Origin: Clostridioides difficile_D
GTDB taxonomy: Bacteria > Bacillota > Clostridia > Peptostreptococcales > Peptostreptococcaceae
NCBI GenBank assembly: GCA_945861085.1
Contig: OX244046.1
Coordinates: 558,001 to 622,000, forward strand
DNA length: 64,000 bases
Direction of reading: 5' to 3'
The stretch's first letter is position 1. Each line of letters starts with the position of its first letter. Made by a program: the position numbers and the translations under genes. Positions 62,046 to 64,000 of the stretch are shown one piece after another. The notes beneath the pieces are model-generated. The model did no database searches. It worked only from the letters and a program-made list of their open reading frames with translations, and was not told the origin of the DNA.

Positions 62046-62073
62046 TATGACTTAAAAAGTGTTTTAAGTCATA
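62046..62073. promoter_or_regulatory. TetR operator
   Basis: TATGACTTAAAA-AGTG-TTTTAAGTCATA, perfect 12-bp arms with a four-base spacer, 30 bp before the regulator start. Confidence 0.82.
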
Positions 62074-62223
62074 AGTATATGATATTATCAATTTATAAAT
62101 TTGTCAAGTTATTTACGTTATGAGACTTGTATAGAAGTTTGATTTATATATAAGTTTCAAGCGAGTATGTTATTAAAATAGAAGAATGTAGAAAAAACGT
62201 TAACTTTAAAAAAATTTTCTAGG

Positions 62224-62275
62224 TAAACGTTTATAAAAAAAAGAAATGTTTACATAACGAATAAATGGCTATAAT
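62224..62275 (+). promoter_or_regulatory. gapN promoter region with cre-like palindrome
   Basis: TAAACGTTTA (62224-62233) resembles part of a CcpA cre site; TTTACA (62249) and TATAAT (62270), only 15 bp apart, are the best promoter hexamers before gapN. Catabolite control is plausible but unproven. Confidence 0.45.
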
Positions 62276-62314
62276 TTAAATACACAAAGTTATATCAGAG
62301 AGAGGAATAAAAAT

Positions 62315-63775
62315 ATGTTTAATGAACTTAGAACAAAAGAAAATGTATATAAAAATTTAATAAATGGAAAATGGGTAGAATCTAATTCAAGAAAACCAAT
62401 AGAAATTTACTCACCAATAGATAATTCTCTTGTTGGTAAAGTACAATCTATGACAAAACATGAAGTAGATGAGGCTATAAAAAACACAAAAGAGAGTATA
62501 AAGGTATGGGCTGAAATGCCTGTATACAAGAGAGCTAATATATTTCATAAGGCTGCTGATTTACTGTTAGAAAATATGGATGAAATAGCTAATATACTGG
62601 TACTTGAAATAGCCAAAGATAAAAAATCTGCAAGGGCAGAGGTTGAGAGAACAGCAGATTTTTTAAGATATACAGCAGATGTAGGAAAAAATATGGAAGG
62701 TGAAGCTATTAGTGGCGATAACTTTCCTGGTGGAACAAGAAATAAGATGTCATATGTATCGAGAGTTCCATTAGGTACTGTTTTAGCTATATCTCCTTTT
62801 AATTATCCTGTAAATTTATCAATGTCAAAGATTGCACCAGCACTTATTGGTGGAAATGCAGTTGTATTAAAACCTGCTACACAAGGGGCTATTAGTGCAC
62901 TTCATGTAGTAGAAATTATGAGAAAAGCTGGGATACCAGATGGAGTACTTAATACTATTACAGGTAGGGGTAGTGAGATAGGGGATTATGTTGTAACACA
63001 TAAAGGAATTAATTTTATTAACTTTACTGGTAGTACTGAAGTTGGTCAGCATATATCTAAAATATCTGGAATGGTGCCATTATTATTGGAACTTGGTGGA
63101 AAAGATGCAGCTATAGTATTAGAAGATGCAGACTTAGATTTTGCAGCTAAAAATATAGTATCTGGAGCATATTCATATTCAGGGCAAAGATGTACAGCAG
63201 TAAAGAGAATTCTAGTACAAGAGAGTGTAGCTGACAAATTAGTGGAAAAAATAAAGCCATTAGTAGAGAAGTTGACAATTGGAAATCCAATGGATGAAGT
63301 AGTTATCACACCTCTTATAGATAATAAAGCAACCGATTTTGTTCAAGGGTTAGTTGATGACGCATTACATAAAGGAGCAAAGTTAATAACAGGTAATGTT
63401 AGAAAAAATAATTTATTCTATCCAACGTTGTTAGATAATGTAAATGTTGATATGAAGATTGCTTGGGAAGAACCATTTGGTCCAGTACTTCCAATTATAA
63501 GAGTTAAAGATATGAATCAAGCAATTGAAATTGCTAACCAATCAGAGTATGGGCTTCAATCATCTGTGTTTACAAATAATATTGATAGGGCGTTTTATAT
63601 AGCTGATAAGCTTGAGGTTGGTACTGTTCAAATAAATAATAAGACTGAAAGAGGTCCAGACCACTTCCCATTTTTAGGTGTAAAGGCATCTGGTATGGGA
63701 ACTCAAGGTGTTAAGTATTCAATTGAGGCTATGACTAGACCTAAGGCAGTAGTGGTAAATGTTAGAGAGTTGTAA
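62315..63775 (+). CDS. gapN: NADP-dependent non-phosphorylating glyceraldehyde-3-phosphate dehydrogenase
   Basis: 486 residues of the aldehyde dehydrogenase superfamily: LAISPFNYPVNLS, the cofactor region FTGSTEVGQHI, the catalytic Glu in LLELGGKDAAIVLEDADLD and Cys in YSYSGQRCTAVKR. The N-terminus and the ending QINNKTERGPDHFPFLGVKASGMGTQG are typical of GapN. It oxidises glyceraldehyde-3-phosphate directly to 3-phosphoglycerate with NADP, giving NADPH and bypassing the ATP-yielding step. It has its own promoter and terminator. Confidence 0.92.
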   Translation: MFNELRTKENVYKNLINGKWVESNSRKPIEIYSPIDNSLVGKVQSMTKHEVDEAIKNTKESIKVWAEMPVYKRANIFHKAADLLLENMDEIANILVLEIAKDKKSARAEVERTADFLRYTADVGKNMEGEAISGDNFPGGTRNKMSYVSRVPLGTVLAISPFNYPVNLSMSKIAPALIGGNAVVLKPATQGAISALHVVEIMRKAGIPDGVLNTITGRGSEIGDYVVTHKGINFINFTGSTEVGQHISKISGMVPLLLELGGKDAAIVLEDADLDFAAKNIVSGAYSYSGQRCTAVKRILVQESVADKLVEKIKPLVEKLTIGNPMDEVVITPLIDNKATDFVQGLVDDALHKGAKLITGNVRKNNLFYPTLLDNVNVDMKIAWEEPFGPVLPIIRVKDMNQAIEIANQSEYGLQSSVFTNNIDRAFYIADKLEVGTVQINNKTERGPDHFPFLGVKASGMGTQGVKYSIEAMTRPKAVVVNVREL

Positions 63776-63825
63776 TAAATAGAGATAAAGAATAGTAGAG
63801 ATAAAGAATAATAGAAATAAAAAAT

Positions 63826-63883
63826 AAAGGAGTTGTCTTAAATTTGATTTTTTGTAATTGAATTTTAAGTTCAACTCCTTTTT
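63826..63883 (+). terminator. terminator after gapN
   Basis: AAAGGAGTTG / CAACTCCTTTTT with further internal pairing TTAAATT/AATTTTAA; T-run at the 3' end. Confidence 0.85.
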
Positions 63884-64000
63884 GAATTTTTATATGCTAT
63901 TTCTTAGTAATTATTTTTTAATAAATATCTTAAACTTTGAGATTGATGAAATTTGAACATGATAAATATCTTAAATTTATAGTCTTGTTTTCTAATGATG

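Overview
The window comes from a low-GC Firmicute. The gene content points strongly to Clostridioides difficile or a very close relative: a spore cortex hydrolase of the SleC type beside a PrsW-type protease, an IStron (group I intron fused to an IS605-type element), AGGAGG-like ribosome binding sites, and AT-rich intergenic DNA full of short tandem repeats. This identification comes from reading the sequence, not from a search.

Layout. 1-8.1 kb is accessory-like: a DUF3100 membrane gene pair (minus strand), a WYL regulator followed by a GyrI-like protein, a LysR regulator divergent from a cupin, then a mosaic of a duplicated 120-bp block, two IS1182-type transposase remnants and a frameshifted AAA/PD-(D/E)XK gene. 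8.7-17.8 kb is one chemotaxis operon: cheY, cheC, cheD, cheW, a response regulator-GGDEF protein, an MCP, cheA, a second cheW, cheR and a receiver-less cheB, closed by a strong terminator. CheC must begin at a non-ATG codon, because its first catalytic motif lies upstream of the first ATG. 17.9-21.7 kb holds single-gene units: a DUF4163/DUF3298-like protein, an ornithine cyclodeaminase family enzyme, a lipoprotein and a DUF975 membrane protein.

21.8-26.5 kb is the most unusual regulatory stretch. A BlaI-type repressor and an M56 (BlaR1-like) protease without a penicillin sensor domain share paired operators with a small secreted protein. A 1.1-kb gene-free stretch follows, with three TGTTAACA palindromes about three helical turns apart, a textbook sigma-54 (-24/-12) promoter, and five 76-78 bp repeats, four of which carry a 9-codon micro-ORF. 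A membrane protein of unknown function lies downstream.

26.6-36 kb contains sleC, prsW, an RsmF-like rRNA methyltransferase, two tandem signal peptidases, a TIM-barrel protein, a TGS-uridine kinase fusion, glutaminase and an HTH regulator. 36.5-39.2 kb is an endonuclease IV gene split by an IStron that carries only TnpB; removing the intron restores the frame exactly. 39.4-50 kb carries an Fe-S aldo/keto reductase, an orphan RusA, queG, a Lon-like protease, nth with a lysine-rich N-terminal extension, trmL, degV and two tandem BMP-type binding proteins separated by an IStron left-end remnant.

50.4-55.4 kb has the DUF6873-like, ytxC-like and DUF445 genes leading to thrS behind a T-box leader. 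55.5-64 kb has an Rpn-family nuclease, an orphan AgrC-like sensor kinase, an HD hydrolase, a TetR-small membrane protein-MFS unit with a clear operator, and gapN. I found no tRNA, rRNA or CRISPR array.
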